Position numbers and translations under genes: made by a program. From positions 1 to 64,000 of the forward strand of contig LNEL01000038.1 of the NCBI GenBank assembly GCA_001464935.1: a stretch of 64,000 bases of DNA, read 5' to 3'. The notes beneath the pieces were generated by a model. It saw nothing but the letters and a program-made list of their open reading frames with translations, was not told the DNA's origin and made no database searches. The stretch is from Gammaproteobacteria bacterium Ga0077536. Its GTDB lineage: Bacteria; Pseudomonadota; Gammaproteobacteria; Ga0077536. Position 1 is the stretch's first letter, and the number at the start of each line of letters is the position of its first letter. Positions 1 to 7,509 of the stretch are shown here, piece by piece.

Positions 1-1
1 G

Positions 2-82
2 CGCAAACTTGCCCAGGTGGCTTACGGGGTGCTCCTCTCCGGTAAACCCTTCGACCCGACGATGCATGGGGCTTGCGCTTGA
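2..82 (+). CDS. C-terminal end of a possible IS110-type transposase (cut by window edge)
   Basis: An open frame enters from the left edge and stops at TGA 80-82, giving 26 residues that contain LAQVAYGVLLSGKPFDP. This resembles the C-terminus of IS110/IS116-family transposases, which often end in a short L-x-Y-G-V-L-x-[ST]-G-x-P-F segment. Only the tail is visible, so neither the catalytic DEDD domain nor the element's left end can be checked. The following 86 bases, up to the end of corA, show no gene. The call rests on a short stretch and may be wrong. Confidence 0.45.
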   Translation, partial: RKLAQVAYGVLLSGKPFDPTMHGACA

Positions 83-168
83 TAACAGTATCTACGGGTA
101 CCGCGCATTGATGCTCAGCGATCTGGACGCAGTTGCCTGCGTCGCGCGAGGTCGCCCCGCGCCCTGCG

Positions 169-1146
169 CTACTTCTTGAGCCAGCCCTTGCGCCTGAAGT
201 ACCAGAACGGCGCGACGATCGACATCGCCATCAACAGCAGTGACAACGGATAGCCGAACTTCCACTCGAGTTCGGGCATGTAGCGGAAGTTCATGCCGTA
301 GAGGCTTGCGATCAGCGTCGGCGGGAGCAGGGCGACGGACGCCACCGAGAAGATCTTGATGATCTTGTTCTGGTTGATGTTGATGAAGCCGACGGTCGCG
401 TCCATCAGGAAGTTCAGCTTGTCGAACAGGAAGCCGGTGTGGCCATCGAGCGAATCGATGTCACGCAGAATCTGCCGCGCGGTTTCGATCTGTTCCGGCG
501 CCAGCAGCTTGCTGCGCATCAGCGCCGACGTCGCGCGGCGCGTGTCCATGAGGTTGCGCCGGATGTGGCCGTTGACGTCTTCCTCGCGCGCGATATCGGA
601 CAGCACACCGGCGGCGATTTCGTCGTCGATGTGTGAGCCCAGCACCTTGTCGCTGAACGCGTTCAGACGCTGGTAGATGCCTTCGAGCGCATCGGCCGAA
701 TACTCGACATTCGCGGCGTAGAGTTCGAGCAGCACGTCCTTGCCGTCCTCGACGTACCCCGGCTGGCTGCGGGCGCGCAGGCGCAGCAGGCGGAACACCG
801 GCAGATCCTCGGAGTGGACGCTGAACAGGATGTCGCCCTTCAGCACGAAGGCGACGCGCAGGTTCTCGCCGCCTTCGTCACCCAGCAGGAAGAAGTCCGA
901 ACGGATGTGCAGCTCGCCGGTGTCTTCCATGAAGAAGCGCGCGCTCGCTTCGATGTCGCCGACCTCCTCGTCTTCCTCGTCGTCGTCCGGCAGCCTGAAA
1001 CCGTAGGTCTCGTAGGCCCAGGTGCGCTCTTCTTCGGTCGCCTCGTCGAAATCGACCCACACCGGACGCGCCGCGCGCATGTCTTCGAGCGAATCGACGA
1101 CGAGCTGGCGCAGCCGGCCCGATTCGAGTTCGAATGCATTGATCAT
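169..1146 (-). CDS. corA: CorA-family magnesium/cobalt transporter
   Basis: 325-residue protein of the CorA family, which forms a pentameric inner-membrane channel for Mg2+ (also Co2+ and Ni2+). The signature Y-G-M-N-F lies at about residues 283-287, at the end of the first membrane helix (KIFSVASVALLPPTLIASLYG). A second helix (PLSLLLMAMSIVAPFWYF) follows, then the short basic tail RRKGWLKK. The N-terminal two thirds form the acidic cytoplasmic funnel, with a D/E-rich stretch near residues 52-62 (DDDEEDEEVGD). Length is normal for the family. It lies 19 bp behind the SMP-30 gene on the same strand and could be cotranscribed, although its ribosome-binding site is weak. Confidence 0.95.
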   Translation of the reverse strand: MINAFELESGRLRQLVVDSLEDMRAARPVWVDFDEATEEERTWAYETYGFRLPDDDEEDEEVGDIEASARFFMEDTGELHIRSDFFLLGDEGGENLRVAFVLKGDILFSVHSEDLPVFRLLRLRARSQPGYVEDGKDVLLELYAANVEYSADALEGIYQRLNAFSDKVLGSHIDDEIAAGVLSDIAREEDVNGHIRRNLMDTRRATSALMRSKLLAPEQIETARQILRDIDSLDGHTGFLFDKLNFLMDATVGFININQNKIIKIFSVASVALLPPTLIASLYGMNFRYMPELEWKFGYPLSLLLMAMSIVAPFWYFRRKGWLKK

Positions 1147-1165
1147 CGCGGCGCGGGGCCAACGC

Positions 1166-2017
1166 TTACGGTGAGCCGGCGGCGGCGTGCTGCACGCGGG
1201 CGGTTTCGATCGCGCCGGCGGCCTTCGCCTGGTGCAGGTCTTCGATCGTGCCTTCGTAGGTCAGGCAGAACAGCGTCTTGCCGTCGTCTCCGCCGAGCTG
1301 GCAGGCCACCGCGCGGCGGCCCGGCACTTCGATGGTGTCAGTGACTTCACCGCCGTCCTTGACCCGCAGGAACACGCTGGTCATGAAGCTCGCGACCCAG
1401 ATGCCGCCGTCGACGTCGAGGCAGATCCCGTCCGGCGTGTGCTCGCCCATCGCGGCGAAGACCCGGCGGTTGGACAGGCCGCCGTCGGCGGCGATGTCGA
1501 AGGCGGTGAGGCAGTTGCCGAAGGTTTCGGCCACGACCAGCGTGCGGCCGCCGTTCATGATGACCGCCCCGTTCGGGAAGTTGAGGCCGTCGGCCACCGC
1601 ACGCGTGCTGCCGTCCGTGTCGACGAGCACGAGCTTTGCCATCTTCGCTTCTTCGCCGCTCAGCAGGTTGTAACCGAAGTTGCCGACATAGGCGCGACCC
1701 CGCGCGTCCATGACCATGTCGTTGCAGTCGCCGGTGGCGAGGCCGGAGAGATCCGCGACTTTGACCAGGCTGCCATTGACGAGCTTCTTGAGCTGGCGGT
1801 CTTCCATCGAGACGATCAGCAGCGAGCCGTCCGGCGCGAAGCCGAGACCGGACGGACGCTCCGGCACCTTGCACACGACTTCACGCGCGCCGGTGGCGCT
1901 GATCGTGTAGACGGTGTAACCCCACATGTCCGACACCCACAGCTTGCCCTGATGCCAGCGGGGACCTTCGAGAAAGACGAAACCGTCGACGAGCCTGGTC
2001 GTTTGCAATGTGCTCAT
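1166..2017 (-). CDS. SMP-30/gluconolactonase-family protein
   Basis: 283-residue six-bladed beta-propeller of the SMP-30/gluconolactonase/LRE family; members are Ca2+-dependent lactonases acting on sugar lactones. Visible signatures are FLEGPRW near residue 13 (the metal-binding Glu of SMP-30), GDCNDM near residue 98, LNFPNGA near residue 145 and PDGICLD near residue 190, which provide the usual Glu/Asn/Asn/Asp metal ligands. The start at 2017 is chosen because AGGAG sits six bases upstream; the open frame runs on much further but without family similarity. The substrate cannot be read from sequence. It precedes corA by 19 bp. Confidence 0.85.
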   Translation of the reverse strand: MSTLQTTRLVDGFVFLEGPRWHQGKLWVSDMWGYTVYTISATGAREVVCKVPERPSGLGFAPDGSLLIVSMEDRQLKKLVNGSLVKVADLSGLATGDCNDMVMDARGRAYVGNFGYNLLSGEEAKMAKLVLVDTDGSTRAVADGLNFPNGAVIMNGGRTLVVAETFGNCLTAFDIAADGGLSNRRVFAAMGEHTPDGICLDVDGGIWVASFMTSVFLRVKDGGEVTDTIEVPGRRAVACQLGGDDGKTLFCLTYEGTIEDLHQAKAAGAIETARVQHAAAGSP

Positions 2018-2172
2018 GCTGAATTCTCCTGGGTGGGCGATCGCGCAGCAGGGCCAGAGCCCTCGCCCGTCAACGTTCGCGGGCATCGCGCCGGGTTTGC
2101 GGGAACAGGGCGCTAGTCTAATTAGCTGCCCCCAAATAACCAACCGAACGCCGCGGCGCCGGTGACTGCCGG

Positions 2173-2553
2173 TTACTTCCTGCCGAACAGTTCGTCCAGC
2201 GCATTGCGCGCCGCGTCGGTCGTGGTGGGCGACGCGCTGGTCGAGCCCGTATCGAGCCCGAACAGGCTTTCCAGACCCTGTCGCGCGCCCAGTGCCGCCG
2301 GATCGGCGGCGTTGTATGCATGCGGCTTCGGCCGCAGGTAGCCGCAGAAGTTCGACTTCACCTTGTTCGTGACCTTGTCCGCGATGGGCTCGCGGCAGTC
2401 GTTCGCGACACGCGTGTCGTAATACTCGCAGAGGCGGCACACATGCAGATCCGCGCCGCAGCCGCGGCACGTCGATTCGCGCGCCAGCGGCAGCGGTTCG
2501 TCATCGAGCGACGCGCCGCAACGCCAGCATACGAGGTCATCGATCTTCTGCAT
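2173..2553 (-). CDS. Conserved zinc-ribbon protein of unknown function
   Basis: 126-residue protein with cysteine pairs C9-x2-C12, C29-x2-C32 and C39-x2-C42 plus single cysteines at about 53 and 70. This suggests one or two structural zinc sites in the N-terminal half. The C-terminal half (SLFGLDTG, ARNALDELFG) is low-complexity and amphipathic, perhaps a peptide that docks on a partner. It lies 10 bp downstream of dadA on the same strand and so is probably cotranscribed. I recognise it as a conserved proteobacterial hypothetical and assign no function. Confidence 0.8.
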   Translation of the reverse strand: MQKIDDLVCWRCGASLDDEPLPLARESTCRGCGADLHVCRLCEYYDTRVANDCREPIADKVTNKVKSNFCGYLRPKPHAYNAADPAALGARQGLESLFGLDTGSTSASPTTTDAARNALDELFGRK

Positions 2554-2563
2554 CGGCCCTTCC

Positions 2564-3829
2564 TCAGTCGAAGCGTGCCAGCCGGTACGGCGTCAGATCG
2601 AGCGCGGTCTCGGCGCCCGCGATCTCATCGGCCACCAGCTTGCCGGCCCCGGCCGCCATCGTCCAGCCCAACGGGCCATGGCCGGTGTTCAGGTAGAGAT
2701 TGCTCAGCGCGGTACGACCCATGATGCCGACACCGTCGGCGCTCATCGGGCGCAGACCCGCCCACGACAGTGCCTGCGCCGGGTCGAGATGCGCGGTGAA
2801 GTCGGGATAGAGTTGCTGCAGCAGCCGGAACAGGTTGCCGACGCGCGCCGGCGTCAGGCCCAGGTCGTAACCGGCGAACTCCGCCGTACCCGCGACGCGC
2901 AGGCGATCGCCGAGCGGACAGACGGCGGCGTGGAGCGAGTCGTCGATCACCGGCAGCGTCGGCCGCCCGGCCCAGGCGCCGGCCGGCACCGTGATCGAGT
3001 ATCCCTTCGCCGGTTGCACGGGCACCGCCAGCCCGGCCTGCGCGGCCAGCGGCGTGGTGTAACTGCCGGCAGCGAGCACGAAGGCGTCGGCTTCGAAGTA
3101 GTCGCCGCTGACGGTGCTGAAGCCGAGCACGCGATCGCCGCTGCGCAGGACGCGCTTGATCGTGCTGCCATAGTGAAAAACGACGCCGCGTTGCGCGCAC
3201 TGTGCGGCCAGCAGTTCGCAGAAGCGATGCGCATCGCCCGCTTCGTCAGCCGGAAAATACAGCCCGCCGGCGAGCTTCGCGCCGATCGGCGCCAGCGCGG
3301 GCTCGAGTGCGACGGCCCCCGCGCCGTCCACGACCTCGAAGGCAATGCCCCAGTCGGTGAGTTGGCGGCACATCTGTGCCGCGGCGGCGACGCCGGCCGC
3401 CGTGCGGAAGAGTTTCAGCGTGCCGCGGGCGACATAGTCGTAGCCCGTCCCGACGCTCGCGCGCAGATCGGCCATCATCGCGAGCGAGTAGCGTGCGAGA
3501 TGCGCGTTCTTCTCGAAATTGCGCAGGTAGCGCTCGGGACTCGAATGGCGAATGAAGCGCAGTCCCCAGCCGAGCATGAACGGCAACGCCTTGAGGCGGA
3601 ACAGCAGCGCGGCATCTTCCTGGCCGAGCATGCGCAACGCGTGCCCGAGCACGCCCGGCTCGTTCCACGGATTGGCCTGGCTCGCATGCAACATGCCGCC
3701 GTTCGCGAAGCTGGTTTCGCGGCCGGGTCCCGCGGCGCGATCGATGACCGCGACGTCCAGCCCATGCTGACGCAGATACCAGGCGGTGGTGAGGCCGAGC
3801 AGGCCGGCGCCGACGACAACGATGCGCAT
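2564..3829 (-). CDS. dadA: D-amino acid dehydrogenase (small subunit, FAD)
   Basis: 421-residue FAD-dependent oxidoreductase of the DadA/DAO family. It oxidises D-amino acids (classically D-alanine) to 2-oxo acids plus ammonia and passes electrons to the respiratory chain. The N-terminus has the Rossmann dinucleotide motif VVVGAGLLGLTTA (residues 4-16), followed by RETSFANGG, and the C-terminus has the FAD-contacting TGHGPLGWTMA. The start at 3829 is chosen because MRIVVVGAG begins there, the normal N-terminus; an upstream in-frame ATG at 3880 would add 17 unrelated residues. It is divergent from glk, with the zinc-ribbon gene directly downstream. No alanine racemase gene is adjacent. Confidence 0.9.
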   Translation of the reverse strand: MRIVVVGAGLLGLTTAWYLRQHGLDVAVIDRAAGPGRETSFANGGMLHASQANPWNEPGVLGHALRMLGQEDAALLFRLKALPFMLGWGLRFIRHSSPERYLRNFEKNAHLARYSLAMMADLRASVGTGYDYVARGTLKLFRTAAGVAAAAQMCRQLTDWGIAFEVVDGAGAVALEPALAPIGAKLAGGLYFPADEAGDAHRFCELLAAQCAQRGVVFHYGSTIKRVLRSGDRVLGFSTVSGDYFEADAFVLAAGSYTTPLAAQAGLAVPVQPAKGYSITVPAGAWAGRPTLPVIDDSLHAAVCPLGDRLRVAGTAEFAGYDLGLTPARVGNLFRLLQQLYPDFTAHLDPAQALSWAGLRPMSADGVGIMGRTALSNLYLNTGHGPLGWTMAAGAGKLVADEIAGAETALDLTPYRLARFD

Positions 3830-3991
3830 ATCATTCACGAGCGTCAGGAAAGGAACCGGCAATTCTATCCGCTCCGCCACGCAGCGTCCCGGGCTGCGAC
3901 AGATCGCGGCCCGCGCCGCCGGGTTGGGGCCGCCCGGCGGGCGTGCCTCACGCTACAAGCCGGCGTCCCCTCAGGGCACAATGCGACCAGC

Positions 3992-4936
3992 ATGATCATT
4001 GGCGCCGACATTGGGGGCACGAAGACGCTGCTCGAAGCACGGGTCGGCGGCACGCGGGTGCTGCAGCGACGCTACGAGAATGATGCGCATGCAAGCTTCG
4101 ATGACGTGCTGGACGCCTTCCTGCGCGCGCTGCGCGCGACCTGCCTGGGCCCCATCGAGCGCGCGTGCTTCGCGGTGGCGGGCCCAATCGAGGCGCGGCA
4201 GGCCACGATCACGAACCGGCCGGACTGGCAGCTCGACGCCAGCGCTCTGGGCGCGCGCCACGGGCTCGGCTCGGTCCTGCTGATCAATGATTTCGCGGCG
4301 GTCGTCGCCGGGCTGGACACGCTGCAGCCACGCGAGCGCGTGTGTCTGCAGGCCGGCGAGCCGGTGGCCGGCGGGCTGCGCCTCGCACTCGGGCCGGGCA
4401 CCGGCCTCGGCGTTGCCGCGGTGGTCGACGATCGTCTGCTCGCCAGCGAAGGCGGGCATGTCGCATTCGCGCCGCTGGATGCCGACATGCTCGGGCTGTG
4501 GCGCCATCTCGGCGGCGAGCGGCAGCGCGTCACCAATGAAATGATCGTCAGTGGCAACGGGCTCGTGGCCTGTTATCGCTACTGTCTCAGCGCCAGCGGC
4601 GGCGTCGCGCCGGATCTGCTGGCCCCGGCGATCGTGGTCAAGCGCGCGTTCGACGAACAGGACACCATCGCCACGCGTGCGCTCGCCCTGTTCGCGCGCT
4701 GCTTCGGCGCCGTCGCCGGCGATCTCGCGCTGACCTTCATGGCCCGCGGCGGCGTGTATCTCGCCGGTGGCGTCACGGCGCGCGTGCTGCCCGCGCTGCA
4801 GACGCCCGGTTTCGTGTCGGCCTTCAATGCGAAGGCCGAACATGCGGGACTGGCGGCGAAAATGCCCGTGTTCGCGGTGCTGGCCGAAGACGTGGGCCTG
4901 CGCGGCGCCGTTGAACTCGCTGCGCGCGCGACCTGA
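3992..4936 (+). CDS. glk: Glucokinase (ROK-independent Glk family)
   Basis: 314-residue cytoplasmic kinase phosphorylating glucose to glucose-6-phosphate with ATP. Signatures are the phosphate-1 motif GADIGGTK at residues 4-11, the catalytic LINDFAA at about 97, the phosphate-2 motif LGPGTGLGVA at about 133, EGGH at about 154 and the adenosine motif YLAGGV near residue 255. The start is ATG 3992, where the family N-terminus MIIGADIGGTK begins; the longer in-frame extension upstream is antisense to dadA and not homologous. It would feed glucose released from glycogen (GH57/glgB cluster further right) into central metabolism. Confidence 0.93.
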   Translation: MIIGADIGGTKTLLEARVGGTRVLQRRYENDAHASFDDVLDAFLRALRATCLGPIERACFAVAGPIEARQATITNRPDWQLDASALGARHGLGSVLLINDFAAVVAGLDTLQPRERVCLQAGEPVAGGLRLALGPGTGLGVAAVVDDRLLASEGGHVAFAPLDADMLGLWRHLGGERQRVTNEMIVSGNGLVACYRYCLSASGGVAPDLLAPAIVVKRAFDEQDTIATRALALFARCFGAVAGDLALTFMARGGVYLAGGVTARVLPALQTPGFVSAFNAKAEHAGLAAKMPVFAVLAEDVGLRGAVELAARAT

Positions 4937-5018
4937 CCGCAGGCCCCGGTCCGCGCGGGCATGACGATCGCCGCAAGCGCGATGCGGCAGCGCAAACCGT
5001 AAAAAATGAAAGGAATTC

Positions 5019-5058
5019 TTGACGCCCCGCCGCCTGCTGCTGTCTACTTTTATTGACA
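5019..5058 (+). promoter_or_regulatory. pucC promoter with PpsR/CrtJ-type operator
   Basis: TGTC-N10-GACA at 5041-5058 is a perfect match to the TGT-N12-ACA palindrome bound by PpsR/CrtJ, the aerobic repressor of photosynthesis genes. It overlaps the -10 region (TCTACT, 5043-5048) of a possible sigma-70 promoter whose -35 would be TTGACG at 5019-5024 (18-bp spacer). It ends 30 bp before the pucC start. Only one copy is present here, whereas pucBA has two. Confidence 0.7.
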
Positions 5059-5088
5059 CCCGCCTCCCGGCCGGGGATGGTGCCCGCG

Positions 5089-6510
5089 ATGAACCGCTTC
5101 AGCCAGTTAGTGATGGATACCTGGGTCGGCATGGGCTCCCGCTTCCTGCCGTTTGCCGACGCCGCCACGCCCGATCTCCCGCTGTCGCGCCTGCTGCGCC
5201 TGTCGCTGTTCCAGGTGTCGGTCGGCATGGCGACGGTGCTGCTGGTCGGGACTCTCAACCGCGTGATGATCGTCGAACTCGGCGTGCCGGCCTCGCTCGT
5301 CGCGGTCATGATTTCACTGCCGCTGCTGTTCGCGCCGTTTCGCGCCCTGATCGGCTTCCGCTCGGATACGCATCAGTCCGCGCTGGGCTGGAAGCGCGTG
5401 CCCTTCATCTGGAAGGGCACGATGCTGCAGTTCGGCGGCCTCGCGATCATGCCGTTCGCGCTGCTCGTGCTGTCCGGTGGCGGCCAGGCGGCGAACGCGC
5501 CGGCGTGGATCGGACAAGCCGGCGCGGGGCTCGCTTTCCTGCTCGTCGGCGCCGGGCTGCACATGACGCAGACCGCCGGCCTCGCGCTCGCGACCGATCT
5601 CGTCGCCGTCGAATCGCAACCGAACGTCGTCGGACTGATGTACGTGATGCTGCTGCTCGGCACGGTGGCGAGCGCGCTGGTGTTCGGCACACTGCTCGTC
5701 GACTTCACGCCCGGCCGGCTGGTGCAGGTGATCCAGGGCGCCGCGGTGACCACCGTCGCGCTGAACATGATTGCGTTGTGGAAACAGGAAACGCGGCGGC
5801 CGCTGCGCGGCGCAGCGCCGCCGAGCCATCCGGCCTTCAGACAGGCCTGGCGTGCGTACATCAGCGGCGATCTCGCGATGCGCCACCTCGTCGCCGTGGC
5901 GCTCGGCACGATGGCGTTCAGCATGCAGGACGTGCTGCTCGAGCCCTATGGCGGCCAGGTGCTGAACCTGACCGTCAGTGCCACGACCAAGCTGACCGCC
6001 ACGCTCGCGATCGGCGGCCTGCTCGGATTCGGCCTCGCCTCGCGCGCGCTCAGCCGCGGCGGCAGTCCGTTCGCGATGTCCAGTTATGGCGCAATGCTCG
6101 GGATCCCGGCGTTTTTCGGCATCGTGCTCGCCGCGCCGATGTTCTCGCCGCTGCTGTTCGGCGCCGGCATCCTGATGATCGGTTTCGCGGCAGGCCTGTT
6201 CAGCCATGGCACGCTGACGGCGGCCATGCATCTTGCGCCGGTCGACCAGCGTGGACTGGCACTGGGCACCTGGGGCGCCGTGCAGGCATCAGCCGCCGGC
6301 TTTGCGGTGGCCAGCGGCGGCGTATTGCGGGATGTCGTCGCGGAACTCGTCGAGCGCGATACGCTCGGTGCGTGGCAGGCTGGCGCTGCCACGGGTTACA
6401 TGGCCGTCTATGCGGTCGAAATGCTGTTGCTGCTGGCGACACTGGTGGTGCTCGCCCCATTGGCACGCCGTTCGAACCTGGCCGCGCGAGCGTCTGGCGC
6501 GCTGTCCTAG
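5089..6510 (+). CDS. pucC: PucC/LhaA-family light-harvesting assembly protein
   Basis: 473-residue polytopic membrane protein of the BCH/PucC branch of the major facilitator superfamily, with about 12 hydrophobic segments. Family hallmarks include the N-terminal LPLSRLLRLSLFQVSVGM, LLVGTLNRVMIVELGVPA, RALIGFRSD and GWKRVPFIWKGT. These proteins assist insertion of bacteriochlorophyll into antenna complexes (LH2 for PucC, LH1 for LhaA); the neighbouring pucBA genes favour LH2. The start at 5089 (MNRFSQLVMDTW) is preferred over in-frame ATGs at 5053 and 5080, because 5053 lies inside the operator. It is convergent with pucBA rather than forming the more common pucBAC operon. Confidence 0.93.
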   Translation: MNRFSQLVMDTWVGMGSRFLPFADAATPDLPLSRLLRLSLFQVSVGMATVLLVGTLNRVMIVELGVPASLVAVMISLPLLFAPFRALIGFRSDTHQSALGWKRVPFIWKGTMLQFGGLAIMPFALLVLSGGGQAANAPAWIGQAGAGLAFLLVGAGLHMTQTAGLALATDLVAVESQPNVVGLMYVMLLLGTVASALVFGTLLVDFTPGRLVQVIQGAAVTTVALNMIALWKQETRRPLRGAAPPSHPAFRQAWRAYISGDLAMRHLVAVALGTMAFSMQDVLLEPYGGQVLNLTVSATTKLTATLAIGGLLGFGLASRALSRGGSPFAMSSYGAMLGIPAFFGIVLAAPMFSPLLFGAGILMIGFAAGLFSHGTLTAAMHLAPVDQRGLALGTWGAVQASAAGFAVASGGVLRDVVAELVERDTLGAWQAGAATGYMAVYAVEMLLLLATLVVLAPLARRSNLAARASGALS

Positions 6511-6620
6511 ATCTCTTGAGTCTCTGCTGCAGTCACTTCTGCCGGGTTGACCAATCCCCCACCCGGCACGGTCGGTCGCGCGGAACACTGGCGCGCCGCG
6601 CGCTCAACCTGGCCCGCATG

Positions 6621-6655
6621 AGCCGGGTTGAACTCATCACAAGCTCAACCCGGCT
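6621..6655. terminator. Stem-loop between pucC and pucA (possible shared terminator or mRNA stabiliser)
   Basis: Perfect 11-bp inverted repeat AGCCGGGTTGA (6621-6631) / TCAACCCGGCT (6645-6655) with a 13-nt loop, lying between the convergent ends of pucC and pucA. Neither side has a convincing T-tract, so this may be a Rho-dependent end or an mRNA-stabilising hairpin of the type known downstream of puf/puc antenna genes. Confidence 0.5.
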
Positions 6656-6675
6656 GGCGGACCCGCCACCCAGCG

Positions 6676-6900
6676 CTACTTGGTTGTCGTAGCGTTCGCA
6701 ATCAGCGTAGGCACTTCTGCCGCATTGGCTGGCGCCATCGCGACGTTCGCCGACTGTCCGCCCTGCCAATAGGCAGCCATCCAGTCGGTGCTCGTCAGGA
6801 TCGAGCCGTGCACGATCAGAGAAGTCACCGCGACGGCGCCCAGGAACAGGGGCAGACCGACCGACGGATTGACCACGCACCAAATTTCTTTTTGGTTCAT
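6676..6900 (-). CDS. pucA: LH2 light-harvesting complex alpha polypeptide
   Basis: 74-residue single-span antenna protein. The N-terminus [17 protein letters not shown] is the typical cytoplasmic LH2-alpha segment. The membrane helix carries the bacteriochlorophyll ligand His31 (SLIVHGS), and the C-terminal side has Tyr44-Trp45 (AAYWQGG), the pair that hydrogen-bonds B850 acetyl groups in B800-850 complexes. The mature core is followed by about 25 extra Ala/Thr/Asn-rich residues not present in short LH2-alpha chains. GGAG lies eight bases before the ATG. It sits 12 bp downstream of pucB in the same operon. Confidence 0.93.
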   Translation of the reverse strand: MNQKEIWCVVNPSVGLPLFLGAVAVTSLIVHGSILTSTDWMAAYWQGGQSANVAMAPANAAEVPTLIANATTTK

Positions 6901-6912
6901 GCCGTCTTCTCC

Positions 6913-7074
6913 TTAATGCAGCCAGGGGGTGTAGATGTACGCGAGCAGATGCGCGACCAGCGCGATTGCGCCGAACACACGCGAGCCGTCGATGAGATGC
7001 TTATGCAGCTCCTCTGATTCCGCCAACGTGAGGCCCGTGGGCCAAACGCGGTTCGGATCGTTCAAGTCAGCCAT
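6913..7074 (-). CDS. pucB: LH2 light-harvesting complex beta polypeptide
   Basis: 53-residue antenna polypeptide (53 codons plus TAA). His24 (SEELHKH) and His42 (LVAHLLAY) are 18 residues apart, as required in LH-beta chains; His42 is the B850 bacteriochlorophyll ligand. The [12 protein letters not shown] stretch and the terminal TPWLH are typical of LH2-beta rather than LH1-beta. GGAGG lies just upstream of the ATG. It is the first gene of the pucBA operon, with a leader of about 105 nt from the operator-controlled promoter. Confidence 0.95.
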   Translation of the reverse strand: MADLNDPNRVWPTGLTLAESEELHKHLIDGSRVFGAIALVAHLLAYIYTPWLH

Positions 7075-7183
7075 AGCGGCCTCCACGAATTACCTAAGGT
7101 CCGTGCTGTACCCGCACGAGGGTTTGGAAATGCCTCCCGCCAGCGCATGCATCCGGGGATGTACCGCATCTTTTGGGAGCACT

Positions 7184-7227
7184 TGTAATGTTAGGCTTAC
7201 ATTCCACAATGTCAATTAAACCTAACA
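7184..7227 (-). promoter_or_regulatory. pucBA promoter with tandem PpsR/CrtJ-type operators
   Basis: Two TGT-N12-ACA palindromes lie at 7184-7201 and 7210-7227, separated by exactly 8 bp, the tandem spacing known for PpsR/CrtJ cooperative binding. On the minus strand a sigma-70 promoter is embedded: -35 TTGACA (7210-7215) inside the distal site, a 16-bp spacer, and -10 TAACAT (7188-7193) inside the proximal site. Repressor binding would cover both promoter elements. The region is AT-rich against the surrounding GC-rich DNA. Confidence 0.82.
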
Positions 7228-7283
7228 GCCCGGATTGTCATGAAGCCTGGACGAGTGCGGACCCGAGATCCGTGACGACGGGT

Positions 7284-7302
7284 GCGAGCGCCCGGCGCTC
7301 GC
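7284..7302. repeat. Perfect hairpin upstream of pucBA promoter
   Basis: GCGAGCGCC (7284-7292) and GGCGCTCGC (7294-7302) form a perfect inverted repeat around one base. It lies between the pucBA promoter and the 3' end of the repeat-protein gene at 7510, so it may end transcription of that gene. There is no T-tract. The rest of 7228-7509 shows no gene on either strand. Confidence 0.4.
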
Positions 7303-7509
7303 GAACCGCGACAAAACTAAAGGTGTGAATTCAGGGGCTTGCGGGCCAATCGGCGCGCACGTGGACAGGGCTGCACAGGCGGCAGCAGGGAATCAACGAG
7401 GGGTGGGGCTAGGGGGACCGGCGGCGCCAGGATGCCAGGCGGCTCACCGGCCCGGGCGGGCGAGTGTGCCGGCCGCGCCGGGATGGCGCGGCCAGCGGTG
7501 TCCGCAACG

